Assembly: GCA_022842205.1 (NCBI GenBank)
Contig: JALHQA010000002.1
Location: 124,001 to 188,000, forward strand
Direction: 5' to 3'
DNA length: 64,000 nt
DNA from: Hyphomicrobiales bacterium
GTDB lineage: Bacteria > Pseudomonadota > Alphaproteobacteria > Rhizobiales > Methylopilaceae
The translations under genes and the position numbers were made by a program. The notes beneath the pieces are model-generated. The model was not told where the DNA came from and made no database searches. It saw only the letters and a program-made list of their open reading frames with translations. Of the stretch, positions 1-8,994 are shown one piece after another (the first letter of the stretch is position 1; each line of letters opens with the position of its first letter).

Positions 1-1224
1 CACGATCACCGCATCGGCCCTTTCATGGGCCACAGCCCCCATGAGCGGCCGTTTGCCGGGATCGCGGTCGCCGCCCGCCCCGAACACCACCACCAGTCTG
101 CCGGTCGCATAGGGGCGCAGCGCATCGAGTGCGTTGGCCAGCGCGTCCGGAGTGTGTGCGTAATCGACGATGACCACGGCCCCGTTGCGCTCGCCGACGC
201 GCTCCAGCCGGCCGCTGGCGCCCTTCAAATTCTCCAGTGCCGCGAATACCTTGACCGGCTTGCCTCCAGTCACGATGGCAAGGCCCGCCGCGACCAGCGC
301 GTTCTCGACCTGGAAACCGCCCGCCAGCGGCAGGGTCAGCAGATAGTCTTCGTCGCCATGGCGCAGCGTCAGCTTCTGCGCGAAGCCATCCCGCTCGGCA
401 CGCAGGAGGTGAATGTCCTGCCCGTGCTCGCCGACCGTGAATAGGTTCAATCCGCGCGCCTTCGCGGCCACGATGAAGGCCGCCGCTTCCGCGCTGTCGG
501 CGCAGATGACCGCGTGGGCCCTGTCCGGCAGCACGGCCGTGAACAGCTTCAGCTTGGCGTCGCGATAGGCCTCGAAGCTCGGGTGGTAGTCGAGGTGGTC
601 GCGCGTCAGATTGGTGAAGGCACCGGCGGAAAGACGGAGACCGTCAAGCCGGTGCTGGTCGAGACCGTGCGACGATGCCTCGAGCGCGAGATGCGTGACG
701 CCTTCGCCGGCCAGCCGGTCGACGATGCGATGCAGAACGACGGGGTCGGGTGTGGTGAGATTCGAATATTCCTCGCCCTTCGGCGAGACGAGCCCGACGG
801 TGCCAAGGCTGGCCGCCGGATAGCCGAGCGTGGTCCAGATCTGGCGCAGGAAACTGGCGACCGAGGTCTTGCCGTTGGTGCCGGTGACGGCGGCGATGAT
901 TTTCGGCTGGCGCGCATAAAACCGCGAAGCGATGCCGGCCAGCGCCACACGGGCATCCGGCACCAGCACGAACGGAACGCCGAGATCGTCCTCCGGCGTC
1001 CGCGCGCCGACCACGGCGACCGCGCCCTTCTCCACCGCCATCCTGGCGAAATTCATGCCGTCGGCTTTGACGCCCGGCATCGCGGCAAAGAGAAAACCGG
1101 GCTCGACGGCCCGGCTGTCGGCGGTGACACCGTGAACGGGGATTTCCCGCGCGTCGGCGCTCAGCCCGGCATCGGGCAGAAGCTCGCCGAGCGCGATCGC
1201 GCCCGGGCCGTCCTGTGCTGTCAC
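1..1224 (-). CDS. murE: UDP-N-acetylmuramoyl-tripeptide synthetase MurE (3' end cut by window)
   Basis: Cytoplasmic Mur ligase that adds the third stem-peptide residue, normally meso-diaminopimelate, to UDP-MurNAc-L-Ala-D-Glu using ATP. Translating the minus strand gives 408 residues with the ATP-binding loop TGTNGKTS, then SHGLDQHR, TRDHLDYH and the C-terminal-domain motif DYAHTPDAL. This is about 85% of the usual length of roughly 485 residues; the rest, including the residue-selecting DNPR-type motif, lies outside the window, so DAP specificity is assumed from the Gram-negative context. The start is a GTG whose last two bases overlap the ftsI TGA (GTGA), implying translational coupling in the dcw operon. 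Identification is firm. Confidence 0.95.
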   Translation of the reverse strand, partial: MTAQDGPGAIALGELLPDAGLSADAREIPVHGVTADSRAVEPGFLFAAMPGVKADGMNFARMAVEKGAVAVVGARTPEDDLGVPFVLVPDARVALAGIASRFYARQPKIIAAVTGTNGKTSVASFLRQIWTTLGYPAASLGTVGLVSPKGEEYSNLTTPDPVVLHRIVDRLAGEGVTHLALEASSHGLDQHRLDGLRLSAGAFTNLTRDHLDYHPSFEAYRDAKLKLFTAVLPDRAHAVICADSAEAAAFIVAAKARGLNLFTVGEHGQDIHLLRAERDGFAQKLTLRHGDEDYLLTLPLAGGFQVENALVAAGLAIVTGGKPVKVFAALENLKGASGRLERVGERNGAVVIVDYAHTPDALANALDALRPYATGRLVVVFGAGGDRDPGKRPLMGAVAHERADAVIV

Positions 1225-2873
1225 CTGTTCTCCCCGAGCGACGCTGCGGTCATGCCCGGCGGAAGGTTCGGCGGCGCGTTGAAATCCGGCTCCACGCCGA
1301 GAAGCGGCGCGATCCGGGAGACGATTTTTCCCGTCACGGGCGCGGCGTTCCACCCGGAGGTGCGATAGCCGTGCGTGTCCTTTGTGGGCTTGGGTTCATC
1401 GAGCATGACGAGCAGAGCGTAGCGCGGTCTGTCCATCGGGAAAACAGCCGTGAAGGAGTTCATCACCTTCTCCGACGAATAGCGGCCGTCGACCACCTTC
1501 TCCGCCGTACCCGTCTTGCCGCCGACCCGGTAGCCCGGAATGTCGGCCTTCTTGGCCGACCCCTTCTCCGCGTTGAGGCGGAAAAGATAGCGCATCTGGT
1601 CGGATGTCCGGGGCTTGATGACCTGTGTCGCGACCGCGCTGGCCGCTTCCCTGTCGCGCTGCAGAAAGGTCGGCGGGATCAGTTTGCCGCCGTTCACCAG
1701 CGCCGCTGTCGCCATCAGCGCCTGCAGCGGCGCGACAGACAGTCCGTGGCCGAAGGATATCGTGACGGTGTTCAGTTCGCCCCAGTTTTTTGGAACGATG
1801 GGGTGCGCGCTTTCGGCAAGCTCGGTGTGCAGACGGTCGAGCTGCCCAAGCTTTTTCAGAAACGCCTTGTGTCCCTCGACACCGATCTCCAGCGCCATCT
1901 TTGCCGTGCCGATATTCGACGAGTAGGTGAACACTTCCGGCACCGTGAGCACACGCCGCTCGGGATGAAAGTCGTCAATCGTAAAACGTCCATATACCAG
2001 CGGCTTTGTGGCATCGAACCGGTCGTTCAGCTTCACGCGCCCGGAATCCAGCGCCATTGCCAGCGTCATGGCCTTGAAGGTCGAACCCATCTCGTAGACG
2101 CCGACCGCGACGCGGTTGATGTTGTTTGGCTTCAGCGCATCGGCCGGATTGTTCGGGTCGAAATCGGGCAGCGAGACGAAGCCGACGATCTCGCCGGTGT
2201 CGACGTCCATCACGACGCCCGACGCGGCGATGGCATCGAACTCCTGCTTCGCCTTCACCAGTTCGTCGCGCACCGCATGCTGGACATTGAGATCGAGCGC
2301 CAGCCAGACCGGCGGCAGCAGGCCCGTTCCATCCTTCGAAATATTGTCCTTACGGTCGAGATATTGCTCGATTCCGGCAATGCCCTTGTTGTCGACATCG
2401 ACCGCGCCGATCGCGTGCGACAGGACGTTGCCGTTCGGATAGACGCGGCGCTGTTCTTTCAGGAAGCCCACGCCCGGAATGCCGAGCCTGTGGACCTCGG
2501 CCTGCTCGCGCGGCGAGATTTCACGCTTCACCCACGCAAAGCCGGAATCCTTGTCGAACTTCTTGTGCAGATCTATGGGGTCGAGTTCCGGCAGAACCTT
2601 GATCAGGGCTTCCGCCGCTTCGTCGCCATCGATCATGCGGCGCGGTTCGGCGAAGATCGAATAGGTCTCGATATCGGTGGCGAGCTGGCGGCCGTGGCGG
2701 TCGACAATGTTCGGACGCTTGGTCGCGAGCGCCGCTTCGGCGTCAATACGCGCCTTGGCCTCGATGTTCGGCTCGAACCCGAGCCAGACAAGACGCGCGG
2801 CAATGGCTGCATACACCATGCAGAACGAGAGCATGGCAAGCCTTACGCGGCCTTTTGCGCGGCGCGGCGTCAT
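1221..2873 (-). CDS. ftsI: Septal peptidoglycan transpeptidase FtsI (PBP3)
   Basis: Class B penicillin-binding protein that cross-links septal peptidoglycan in the divisome. The 550 residues hold a short basic cytoplasmic tail, one N-terminal membrane anchor (about residues 12-32), a pedestal domain and a transpeptidase domain with the three active-site motifs in order: STFK (Ser264), SSN (318-320) and KTG (453-455). It overlaps ftsL by 4 bases (ATGA) and murE by a GTGA, so the genes are probably translated as a coupled unit. Length and motif spacing are normal for alphaproteobacterial FtsI. Confidence 0.97.
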   Translation of the reverse strand: MTPRRAKGRVRLAMLSFCMVYAAIAARLVWLGFEPNIEAKARIDAEAALATKRPNIVDRHGRQLATDIETYSIFAEPRRMIDGDEAAEALIKVLPELDPIDLHKKFDKDSGFAWVKREISPREQAEVHRLGIPGVGFLKEQRRVYPNGNVLSHAIGAVDVDNKGIAGIEQYLDRKDNISKDGTGLLPPVWLALDLNVQHAVRDELVKAKQEFDAIAASGVVMDVDTGEIVGFVSLPDFDPNNPADALKPNNINRVAVGVYEMGSTFKAMTLAMALDSGRVKLNDRFDATKPLVYGRFTIDDFHPERRVLTVPEVFTYSSNIGTAKMALEIGVEGHKAFLKKLGQLDRLHTELAESAHPIVPKNWGELNTVTISFGHGLSVAPLQALMATAALVNGGKLIPPTFLQRDREAASAVATQVIKPRTSDQMRYLFRLNAEKGSAKKADIPGYRVGGKTGTAEKVVDGRYSSEKVMNSFTAVFPMDRPRYALLVMLDEPKPTKDTHGYRTSGWNAAPVTGKIVSRIAPLLGVEPDFNAPPNLPPGMTAASLGENR

Positions 2874-3322
2874 TGCGGAAACTCGAGCGGCATGGGGTCG
2901 GACGACGGCACGGCGAGTCCCATGGATTCGATGGTGCGGCCGATCAGATCCTCGCCCGAACCGGCCGTCGGCTCGTCATGGATCGGCATGTCGGTCATCC
3001 CGAGCGAGGCGATGGTTTCGGCGATCGCATCCACCTGAACCGGCCGCATCGGCAGATCGGCCAGCGCAACGCGCTGATCCGCGGTTGAGGGCTTCAAGTC
3101 GAGATGTTTTTCGGCCAGCGCCTGAACACGGTCGGGCCGAGTGAGATGCGCCCACTCCGCGTCAAGGACGGTGATCGCCGCCTTCTCGCGCGCGATGGCG
3201 CGGTTCAGCTTGTCGATCTCCGCGGTCTGCCGCACCGCCTGGTATTTGATCTGATAGACCACCATGGCGGCGCCGACGAGAATGAGAACGGCAATGATGT
3301 TGATCGCCCGCGTCAGCTTCAT
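2870..3322 (-). CDS. ftsL: Cell division protein FtsL
   Basis: Small bitopic divisome protein that normally works with FtsB and FtsQ to recruit and activate FtsWI. The 150 residues show a single transmembrane helix at about 7-23, a short coiled-coil-prone stretch (about 27-60, [13 protein letters not shown]) and an acidic, Pro-containing periplasmic tail longer than in E. coli FtsL. Sequence conservation in this family is weak, so the call rests on the TM-coiled-coil layout and its position between rsmH and ftsI, overlapping both by 4 bases. Confidence 0.85.
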   Translation of the reverse strand: MKLTRAINIIAVLILVGAAMVVYQIKYQAVRQTAEIDKLNRAIAREKAAITVLDAEWAHLTRPDRVQALAEKHLDLKPSTADQRVALADLPMRPVQVDAIAETIASLGMTDMPIHDEPTAGSGEDLIGRTIESMGLAVPSSDPMPLEFPQ

Positions 3323-4353
3323 CCGCGCGCCATGAAGTGATTGAGAGCCGCAAGCTGCGGCACGCCGTAAGCCAGGGGATCGCCGTCCGGACGCGCCGGA
3401 GCCTCTGTGCGTTCCGCCGCGCGCAGGCGGGCCGAGCGCGCCCGCGGGTTGCGCGCCATTTCATCGTCACCGGGAACAGCCGAGCGGACGATCGGAATGA
3501 AGGTCGGCGCCGCCGCGAAGGTTGCCGGCGCATGGCGCGAGACGTTCGGCGTCGTGCGCGACCGCTCGGCAAGGAACGTCTTGACGATGCGGTCTTCCAG
3601 CGAATGGAAGCTGACGACGGCAAGCCGTCCGCCCGGCGCGAGAATTTCCTCGGCCGCGAACAGCGCCTTCAGAAGCTCGCCGAGTTCATTGTTCACCGCG
3701 ATGCGCAGCGCCTGGAAGGTGCGCGTCGCCGGATGGATCATGTCCGGGTGCTTGCCGAGCACCGCCTCGCAGATCTTCGCAAGCTTGTCCGTCGTCTCGA
3801 TGCGCCCGTTGGCGCGCTCGGCGACGATGGCCTTGGCGATCCGGTTCGCCTGCCGGTCCTCGCCGAACGTGCGGATAAGGGCCGCGAGGTCCTTTTCCGC
3901 AAGTTCGTTTACGAGGTCCGCCGCATTCGGGCCGGACCGGCCCATTCGCATGTCCAGAGGTCCGTCGAAACGGAAGGAAAAGCCGCGTTCGGCCGTGTCG
4001 AGCTGCATGCTGGACACGCCGACATCGAGAACCACGCCCTCAACGCGCTCGATGCCGAGATCGTGGACAATGTCCCTGAGATCGCCGAACCGCCCCTCAA
4101 CAAGTGTAAGTCTGCCTTTGTAGGCTTCGACGAGCGCCGCACCGGAGGTGACGGCGTCCTGGTCGCGGTCGATGCCGACGACTTTCGTGTCCGCGATGTC
4201 GAGAATGGCACGGCTGTAGCCGCCGGCGCCGAAGGTGCCGTCAATGTAGGTACCGTTATCGACGGGGGCCAGCGCGGCCACCGCCTCGTCGCGCATCACC
4301 GAGAGATGGCGCGCGGCGCCGGCCGGGGTTGCGAGTTGCTGAAGCGCCATCAT
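3319..4353 (-). CDS. rsmH: 16S rRNA (cytosine(1402)-N4)-methyltransferase RsmH
   Basis: SAM-dependent enzyme that methylates N4 of C1402 in the 16S rRNA decoding centre (formerly MraW). The 344 residues begin with the family signature [11 protein letters not shown], then the SAM-binding motif [10 protein letters not shown] (about 38-47), [15 protein letters not shown] and [13 protein letters not shown]. It lies second in the dcw cluster and overlaps mraZ and ftsL by 4 bases each. The C-terminal part is Arg/Ala-rich, as in many alphaproteobacterial homologues. Confidence 0.97.
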   Translation of the reverse strand: MMALQQLATPAGAARHLSVMRDEAVAALAPVDNGTYIDGTFGAGGYSRAILDIADTKVVGIDRDQDAVTSGAALVEAYKGRLTLVEGRFGDLRDIVHDLGIERVEGVVLDVGVSSMQLDTAERGFSFRFDGPLDMRMGRSGPNAADLVNELAEKDLAALIRTFGEDRQANRIAKAIVAERANGRIETTDKLAKICEAVLGKHPDMIHPATRTFQALRIAVNNELGELLKALFAAEEILAPGGRLAVVSFHSLEDRIVKTFLAERSRTTPNVSRHAPATFAAAPTFIPIVRSAVPGDDEMARNPRARSARLRAAERTEAPARPDGDPLAYGVPQLAALNHFMARG

Positions 4354-4814
4354 TGCCGCGTCTCCGCGGCTTTTGCTCCGGCTGTGCGGCGCAGATCGCG
4401 CGCTTTTACGCGGGCGGCGTCGAGATGGGCGCGAAATGTCTCCGGCTCCCAGATCTGAAATTTGTGGCCGTGGCCAACGAAGGTGACCGAATCCGTGATG
4501 TCAGCATAGGACTTCAGGCTGTCGGTGAGAATGATGCGCCCTTCCGCATCCGACTTGAGAACCTCGCTTGTACCCAGAAGAGCGGACGACAGATGGTCGC
4601 GCTCTTCCGAATAAGGCGCGAAACCGTCGAGCAGACGGTCGATCTCGCCGAGCAGCGCGTTGCCGCCCGCGTCGAGCGATTTGGAATCCAGCGAAGGCAG
4701 GACAATCAGCCCTTCATGCCCGTCACGCGCCAGCACGGCGCGGAAGGACGCGGGTATTGAAACCCGCCCCTTGGCGTCGAGCCTGTTCGTGAAATTGGAC
4801 ACGAAGCGGTCCAT
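4350..4814 (-). CDS. mraZ: Division/cell wall cluster transcriptional repressor MraZ
   Basis: DNA-binding regulator of the dcw operon, built from two SpoVT/AbrB-like halves that assemble into rings in characterised homologues. With the start chosen here it is 154 residues, and both DxxGR signatures are visible ([10 protein letters not shown] at 12-21 and SDAEGRIIL at about 88-96). An upstream in-frame ATG at 4934 would add 40 residues; I prefer 4814 because it has a strong SD (GAGGGG, 5 nt before ATG), begins with the typical [13 protein letters not shown] and gives the family length. It is first in the cluster, and three TGGG boxes about 110 bp upstream fit autoregulation. Confidence 0.95.
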   Translation of the reverse strand: MDRFVSNFTNRLDAKGRVSIPASFRAVLARDGHEGLIVLPSLDSKSLDAGGNALLGEIDRLLDGFAPYSEERDHLSSALLGTSEVLKSDAEGRIILTDSLKSYADITDSVTFVGHGHKFQIWEPETFRAHLDAARVKARDLRRTAGAKAAETRQ

Positions 4815-5152
4815 GGCACCCCTCGCACACACCCTCGGGGAAAATCGGACTCCGCCAATGCCTTCCAGCAGTCCCCCGACCGCCTTCCTGGCTACTCTGA
4901 CGAACGCCTTACGAGGGATGATTTGGGATAGCATGGGACAGTATGGGGGTCAAACCCAATTTAGCCACGATTAACCATCCCGGCATGGGCCAAGCCCCTG
5001 TTATTCAACCGCTAAGGCCCTGATAGTTAACGATGTTAACCATAATGTCTGAACTGGGGTGCCGATCCCACGTGGTCCCATGCTGTTGCGGAATTGCCGC
5101 GCTTTCGGAGGATCAAACGCTTTCTTAAGCGGCGCCGGCTGAAGTGGCCGGC
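4815..5152. other. Intergenic divergent promoter region between mraZ and a nuclease gene
   Basis: This 338-bp gap is locally AT-rich around 4950-5045. It holds the phased TGGG boxes, a TTTA-N7-TTAA match to the CtrA half-site pair (4960-4974), and a doubled GTTAAC palindrome (5026-5040). I see no coding sequence or stable terminator in it. It should contain the promoters of the minus-strand dcw operon and of the plus-strand nuclease gene. Confidence 0.5.
4924..4948. promoter_or_regulatory. MraZ operator: three TGGG(A/G) boxes at 10-bp spacing
   Basis: TGGGA at 4924, TGGGA at 4934 and TGGGG at 4944 repeat with exact 10-bp periodicity, separated by 5-nt spacers (TAGCA, CAGTA). MraZ of E. coli is known to bind TGGGN repeats separated by 5 nt in front of mraZ, so these are probably the autoregulatory sites. 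They read on the plus strand and lie about 110 bp upstream of the minus-strand mraZ start. Confidence 0.75.
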
Positions 5153-5653
5153 ATGAGCGACGCGTTCCGATATTCGCGCGGCGGGATCTTGCGGCCGGCA
5201 CGGCTGCTCGCGCCCCTGCCGCATGCCGGCCCGGTGCTGATCGTCGCGGCTCTGGTGGCTGTCTGGTTCGTGTTCGGAGAGAAGCCACAGGTCGGACGCG
5301 CCGCGGCCACCAATTTTTCGCTGTGCACCGCGCCGCCGCACATCAATTGCGTGATCGACGGCGACACGTTCTATCTCAAGAGCCAGCCGATCCGCATCGC
5401 GGACATCGACGCGCCGGAAACCCACCCTGCCCGCTGCAGCCGCGAGGCCGAGCTCGGCGAGCGCGCGACGCTTCGCCTGCGTGAGCTTCTGAATGCCCGG
5501 CCGTTCGAAATCCGCGCCTACGAGCGCGATACCGACAAGTATGGGCGCAAGCTGCGCATCATCGCGCGCAATGGCGAGTCGCTCGGCGGCATGCTGGTGA
5601 CGGAAGGCCTCGCCCGCCCGTGGGGCGGGAAACGCACGCCGTGGTGCGGGTAA
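5153..5653 (+). CDS. Membrane-anchored thermonuclease (SNase-like) family protein
   Basis: Predicted Ca-dependent nuclease of the staphylococcal nuclease fold facing the periplasm. The 166 residues have an N-terminal transmembrane anchor (about 24-42, VLIVAALVAVWFVFG), then the SNase core motifs CVIDGDTFYL, IRIADIDAPETH (catalytic Arg, Asp and Glu region) and DKYGRKLRII. A GTG nine bases upstream (5144) is an alternative start; ATG 5153 is chosen, though neither has a strong SD. It lies divergent from mraZ and convergent with carA, ending 1 bp from the carA stop. Its physiological substrate is unknown. Confidence 0.85.
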   Translation: MSDAFRYSRGGILRPARLLAPLPHAGPVLIVAALVAVWFVFGEKPQVGRAAATNFSLCTAPPHINCVIDGDTFYLKSQPIRIADIDAPETHPARCSREAELGERATLRLRELLNARPFEIRAYERDTDKYGRKLRIIARNGESLGGMLVTEGLARPWGGKRTPWCG

Positions 5654-6850
5654 CTACTTCGTGCCGTCGATCAGATCCGCGAACCGCTTGAACAGGTAAT
5701 GGCTGTCCTGCGGGCCGGGGCTCGCTTCGGGATGATACTGCACCGAAAACGCCGGGCGGTCGGTGAGCTGGATGCCGCAGTTCGAACCGTCGAACAGCGA
5801 GACATGCGTTTCTTCCGCATTCTTCGGCAGTGTCGCGCGGTCCACCGCGAAGCCGTGGTTCATTGACGTGATCTCGACCTTGCCGGTGGTGTTGTCCTTC
5901 ACCGGATGGTTTGCGCCGTGATGGCCCTGATGCATCTTCGTCGTCTTCGCGCCGATGGCGAGGCCGAGAAGCTGGTGGCCGAGGCAGATGCCGAATGTCG
6001 GTACTTTCTTGTCGAGCACCGCGCGAATGACAGGCACCGCATATTCCCCGGTCGCGGCCGGATCGCCGGGGCCGTTGGACAGGAAAACGCCGTCCGGCTT
6101 CAGCGCCATGATTTCGTCGGCGGTCGCTGTCGCGGGCACAACGACGACCTCGTTGCCCTGCTCTGCCAGCAGGCGGAGAATGTTGCGCTTTGCGCCGTAG
6201 TCGATCGCGACCACGCGGCGCTTGCCGGTGCCGATCTTCTTGTAGCCGCCTTCGAAGGTCCAGCCGGCCTCGTCCCATTCGAAACGCTGGGCGCTGGTGA
6301 CGCCCGGCACGAGATCGACACCTTCCATGCTCGGAATCGCGGCGGCCGCCTTGCGCAGCGCCTCGACGTCGAAGCGGCCTTCGGCGCTGTGGACGATGAC
6401 CGCGTTCGGCATGCCTTTGTCGCGGATCAGCGCCGTCAGCGCCCGCGTGTCGATGCCGGAAATGCCGGAAATGCCGCGCGCCGTCAGCCAGGCGTCGAGG
6501 TCGCGGCTGGCGCGCCAGTTCGACGGCTCGGTGATGGGCGCGGCGAGCACGATGCCGCGCACGCCGGTCGAGGCGGCGGCGTTCACGGTCTCGATGTCGT
6601 CGTCGTTGACGCCGACATTGCCGATATGCGGGAAGGTGAAGGTGACGATCTGGCCGGCATACGACGGGTCGGTCAGGATTTCCTGATAGCCCGTCATTGC
6701 CGTGTTGAAACAGACCTCTCCGGTGGCCTGCCCCTCGGCGCCGATGCCCTGCCCCTCCAATATCGTGCCGTCGGCCAGCACCAATAATGCCGTCGGCCTG
6801 GGTTCGGTCCAGGCGTCGCCGGTTCCCCGGGGGGCTTGTTCGGTCGTCAT
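5654..6850 (-). CDS. carA: Carbamoyl-phosphate synthase small (glutaminase) subunit
   Basis: Glutamine amidotransferase subunit that feeds ammonia to CarB for carbamoyl phosphate, shared by pyrimidine and arginine synthesis. The 398 residues contain the N-terminal CarA domain (TGYQEILTDPSY) and a class I GATase domain with the triad Cys289 (GICLGHQ), His373 and Glu375 (YHPEAS). carB is not adjacent: it lies about 7.7 kb away on the opposite strand, so the two subunits cannot share an mRNA here. Confidence 0.97.
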   Translation of the reverse strand: MTTEQAPRGTGDAWTEPRPTALLVLADGTILEGQGIGAEGQATGEVCFNTAMTGYQEILTDPSYAGQIVTFTFPHIGNVGVNDDDIETVNAAASTGVRGIVLAAPITEPSNWRASRDLDAWLTARGISGISGIDTRALTALIRDKGMPNAVIVHSAEGRFDVEALRKAAAAIPSMEGVDLVPGVTSAQRFEWDEAGWTFEGGYKKIGTGKRRVVAIDYGAKRNILRLLAEQGNEVVVVPATATADEIMALKPDGVFLSNGPGDPAATGEYAVPVIRAVLDKKVPTFGICLGHQLLGLAIGAKTTKMHQGHHGANHPVKDNTTGKVEITSMNHGFAVDRATLPKNAEETHVSLFDGSNCGIQLTDRPAFSVQYHPEASPGPQDSHYLFKRFADLIDGTK

Positions 6851-6955
6851 GTCTGCCTTAGGTCTGCGCGCAACTTTCTGCGGTCAGGGGGCTAGCTAAG
6901 CCCCGGCCGCGCGCGGGTCAACCGCACCCGCCCTATTCTCCGGAGCAAATCTGCC

Positions 6956-7414
6956 ATGACTGGCCTGCGCGAAGACATCAACACGGCCCTCAAGGATTCC
7001 ATGAAGGCGGGCGAGAAATGCCGCCTCGCCACGCTGCGTCTCATCAACGCCGCCATCAAGGATCGCGACATCGAGGCCCGCGGCAACGGCAAGGATCCCC
7101 TGTCCGACGACGAACTGCTCCAGCTCTTCCAGAAAATGGTCAAGCAGCGCCAGGAGTCCGCGAAGATCTACGAGGACAACGGCCGCGCCGAACTCGCCGC
7201 CCAGGAGCGCGAGGAAATCTCCCATATCCAGAGCTTCATGCCGAAGCAGATGGATGAGGCGGAAGCCAAGGCCGCCATCGAAAAGGTCGTCGCCGAACTC
7301 GGCGCCTCCGGCCTGAAGGACATGGGCAAGGTCATGGGCGAGCTGAAGGCGCGCCATGCCGGCACGATGGATTTCGGCAAGGCCAACGGCATCGTCAAAG
7401 CCGTCCTGAGCTGA
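6956..7414 (+). CDS. GatB/YqeY domain-containing protein
   Basis: A 152-residue all-helical protein of the YqeY family, related to the tRNA-binding tail of the GatB amidotransferase subunit; its cellular role is not established. Recognisable stretches are KSGEKCRL-like DSMKAGEKCRLATLRLIN, the acidic/helical middle, and the C-terminal GKVMGELKARHAGTMD. It is divergent from carA with about 100 bp between start codons. A neighbouring dnaG/rpoD, common for this family, is not seen. Confidence 0.9.
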   Translation: MTGLREDINTALKDSMKAGEKCRLATLRLINAAIKDRDIEARGNGKDPLSDDELLQLFQKMVKQRQESAKIYEDNGRAELAAQEREEISHIQSFMPKQMDEAEAKAAIEKVVAELGASGLKDMGKVMGELKARHAGTMDFGKANGIVKAVLS

Positions 7415-7470
7415 GGCCTCCCCTCAACGTCAACGCGCCGTTAAGGAATTGAGTCGCATTTTCGCGACCC

Positions 7471-8427
7471 ATGAGGACCAGGGTTGCGTACGGTCTCATG
7501 GGTGTCGCGTTGTGCGCGTCGGTCGCCGCCTGCGGAAAGCTCGATTTTTTCGGGCAGGACCGCGAGGCGTGGCGGGACGCGGAAGAAGCGCGTTGCCTGC
7601 GCGCCGGCGAACTCCGCCCTTCCCAATTTGCCGAGCCGCTGCCCGCCATTCGTCAGAAGGGCGTGTGCGGGCTTCAAAGTCCGTTCAAGGTGTCGGGGCT
7701 CGACGAAGGCCGCGTCTCGATCAATCCGCCCGCGCGCCTCGGCTGTCCGATGAACACGGCGCTCAACACATGGCTTCGCGAAGTCGTTCAGCCGGCGGCC
7801 TATGCGAATTTCGGCCAGCCCATCGTCGGCATCAAGAACATCGCCTCATACGGCTGCCGCACGCGTAACAACAAGCCGGGCGCTCCCCTGTCCGAGCACT
7901 CGTTCGGCAACGCGCTCGACATCAAGGCCTTCTTCCTTGCCGACGGGCGCACCGTCGATATCCGCGGCGCATGGTACAAGGGCACGCCGCAGGCGCAGGC
8001 GTTTCTGCGTCAGGTGCAGTCGGGCGCGTGCGGAACGTTCAAGACCGTTCTCGGCCCCGGCAGCGACGGCTTCCACGAAGATCATTTCCATATCGATCTC
8101 GCGCGCCACAAGTCCGGCCGCGCGGTCTGCAATCCGCGCCCGCAGTATGTGCCGACCGCGCCGCCACCGCCGCCGCAATACTATCCGCCGCAGCAGCAAT
8201 ATCAGCCTTATCCGTATTACGATCCGCCGGAAGTCTCGCAGCACCCCATGCCGCAGCCGCAGCAGTATCCCTACCCGCAGCAGCACTATCCGAACGATCC
8301 GGCGGTCACGCCGGACGATCAGTACACCGTCAATACACCGCTGTCCTATGCGCCCATGCCGAAGCAGTGGCCCATCGCACGGGTTCCCTCGCCCTACACC
8401 GGATCGATCGGCGCTAACGCCCGCTGA
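7471..8427 (+). CDS. Extensin-like lipoprotein (putative D,D-carboxypeptidase-fold peptidoglycan protein)
   Basis: Predicted exported lipoprotein of 318 residues: signal peptide ending in a lipobox with Cys21 (ASVAAC), an extensin-like C-terminal domain (about 45-220), then a Pro/Gln/Tyr-rich tail (about 225-290). The domain has SEHSFGNALDI with His143 and Asp150, and HEDHFHIDL with His205/His207; these match the Zn ligands of LAS-type peptidases, so a peptidoglycan or cell-wall substrate is inferred. The tail, rich in PPPPP and QYP units, could span or bind the cell wall. It lies upstream of an amidase and a lytic transglycosylase, consistent with a wall-related job. Confidence 0.85.
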   Translation: MRTRVAYGLMGVALCASVAACGKLDFFGQDREAWRDAEEARCLRAGELRPSQFAEPLPAIRQKGVCGLQSPFKVSGLDEGRVSINPPARLGCPMNTALNTWLREVVQPAAYANFGQPIVGIKNIASYGCRTRNNKPGAPLSEHSFGNALDIKAFFLADGRTVDIRGAWYKGTPQAQAFLRQVQSGACGTFKTVLGPGSDGFHEDHFHIDLARHKSGRAVCNPRPQYVPTAPPPPPQYYPPQQQYQPYPYYDPPEVSQHPMPQPQQYPYPQQHYPNDPAVTPDDQYTVNTPLSYAPMPKQWPIARVPSPYTGSIGANAR

Positions 8428-8902
8428 CGTCTATAGCCGACCCGCTGCCCATGATTGATTGCGTACCAAGCGATGAACCGCGCGGCGAAGCGCAATTGGT
8501 CGTCACGGAGCTTGTCGAACCCGATCCGGAACTCGACCGCGTGCCCGAGCCCGAACAATCGGTGCTGCTTGAGCGCTGCTCGGACTCGTTGATGGACTGT
8601 CCGATGCCGGAACTGTCCTGTGTGCCGTAAACCGGCACCGTGGCGCCGATACCGCTGCCCTGCGTGCCGGGCACCTGCGTTCCGCCGCCGGGAAGCCCCA
8701 CCGAACTCGGCGCGACCTGGTTGTTGGGACGGGTCACCGCGCTCGGAGATATCGCCGAAGGCGCCGGTGCCGTCGTGCTGCTGCGGGACGTGGACAGCGA
8801 ACGAATGGAACCGCCGGACGACCCGGAATCGACCTGAGCCGCAGCCGGTCCGGCAGCGGCGGCAATAAATAAGGCGGCACAGACAAAGGGGGTTCTGGCC
8901 AT
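8414..8902 (-). CDS. Secreted Ser/Gly-rich protein of unknown function
   Basis: No family is recognised. The 162 residues start with a clear signal peptide (MARTPFVCAALFIAAAAG, cleavage near AAAQ). The mature part is low complexity, rich in Ser, Gly and Thr, with repeated SGS/SSS runs and only two Cys. An in-frame ATG at 8929 is possible, but 8902 has an excellent SD (GAGGAGG) and places the signal peptide at the N-terminus. It overlaps the 3' end of the extensin-like gene tail-to-tail by 14 bp. It could be a cell-surface or secreted spacer protein. Confidence 0.7.
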   Translation of the reverse strand: MARTPFVCAALFIAAAAGPAAAQVDSGSSGGSIRSLSTSRSSTTAPAPSAISPSAVTRPNNQVAPSSVGLPGGGTQVPGTQGSGIGATVPVYGTQDSSGIGQSINESEQRSSSTDCSGSGTRSSSGSGSTSSVTTNCASPRGSSLGTQSIMGSGSAIDVSGR

Positions 8903-8994
8903 ATCAGCCTCCTCTATGTACGAACGCACGGATAGAGCAGCGCGTTCCGAATGCCGGGTTGCCCGTCCCCGGCGGCTGTGGCACCCGTTCAGGC

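Noticed and set aside
4815-4934. A 194-residue form of MraZ starting at 4934
   Set aside because: The extra 40 residues do not look like MraZ, the ATG lies inside the TGGG operator, and the start at 4814 has a strong SD.
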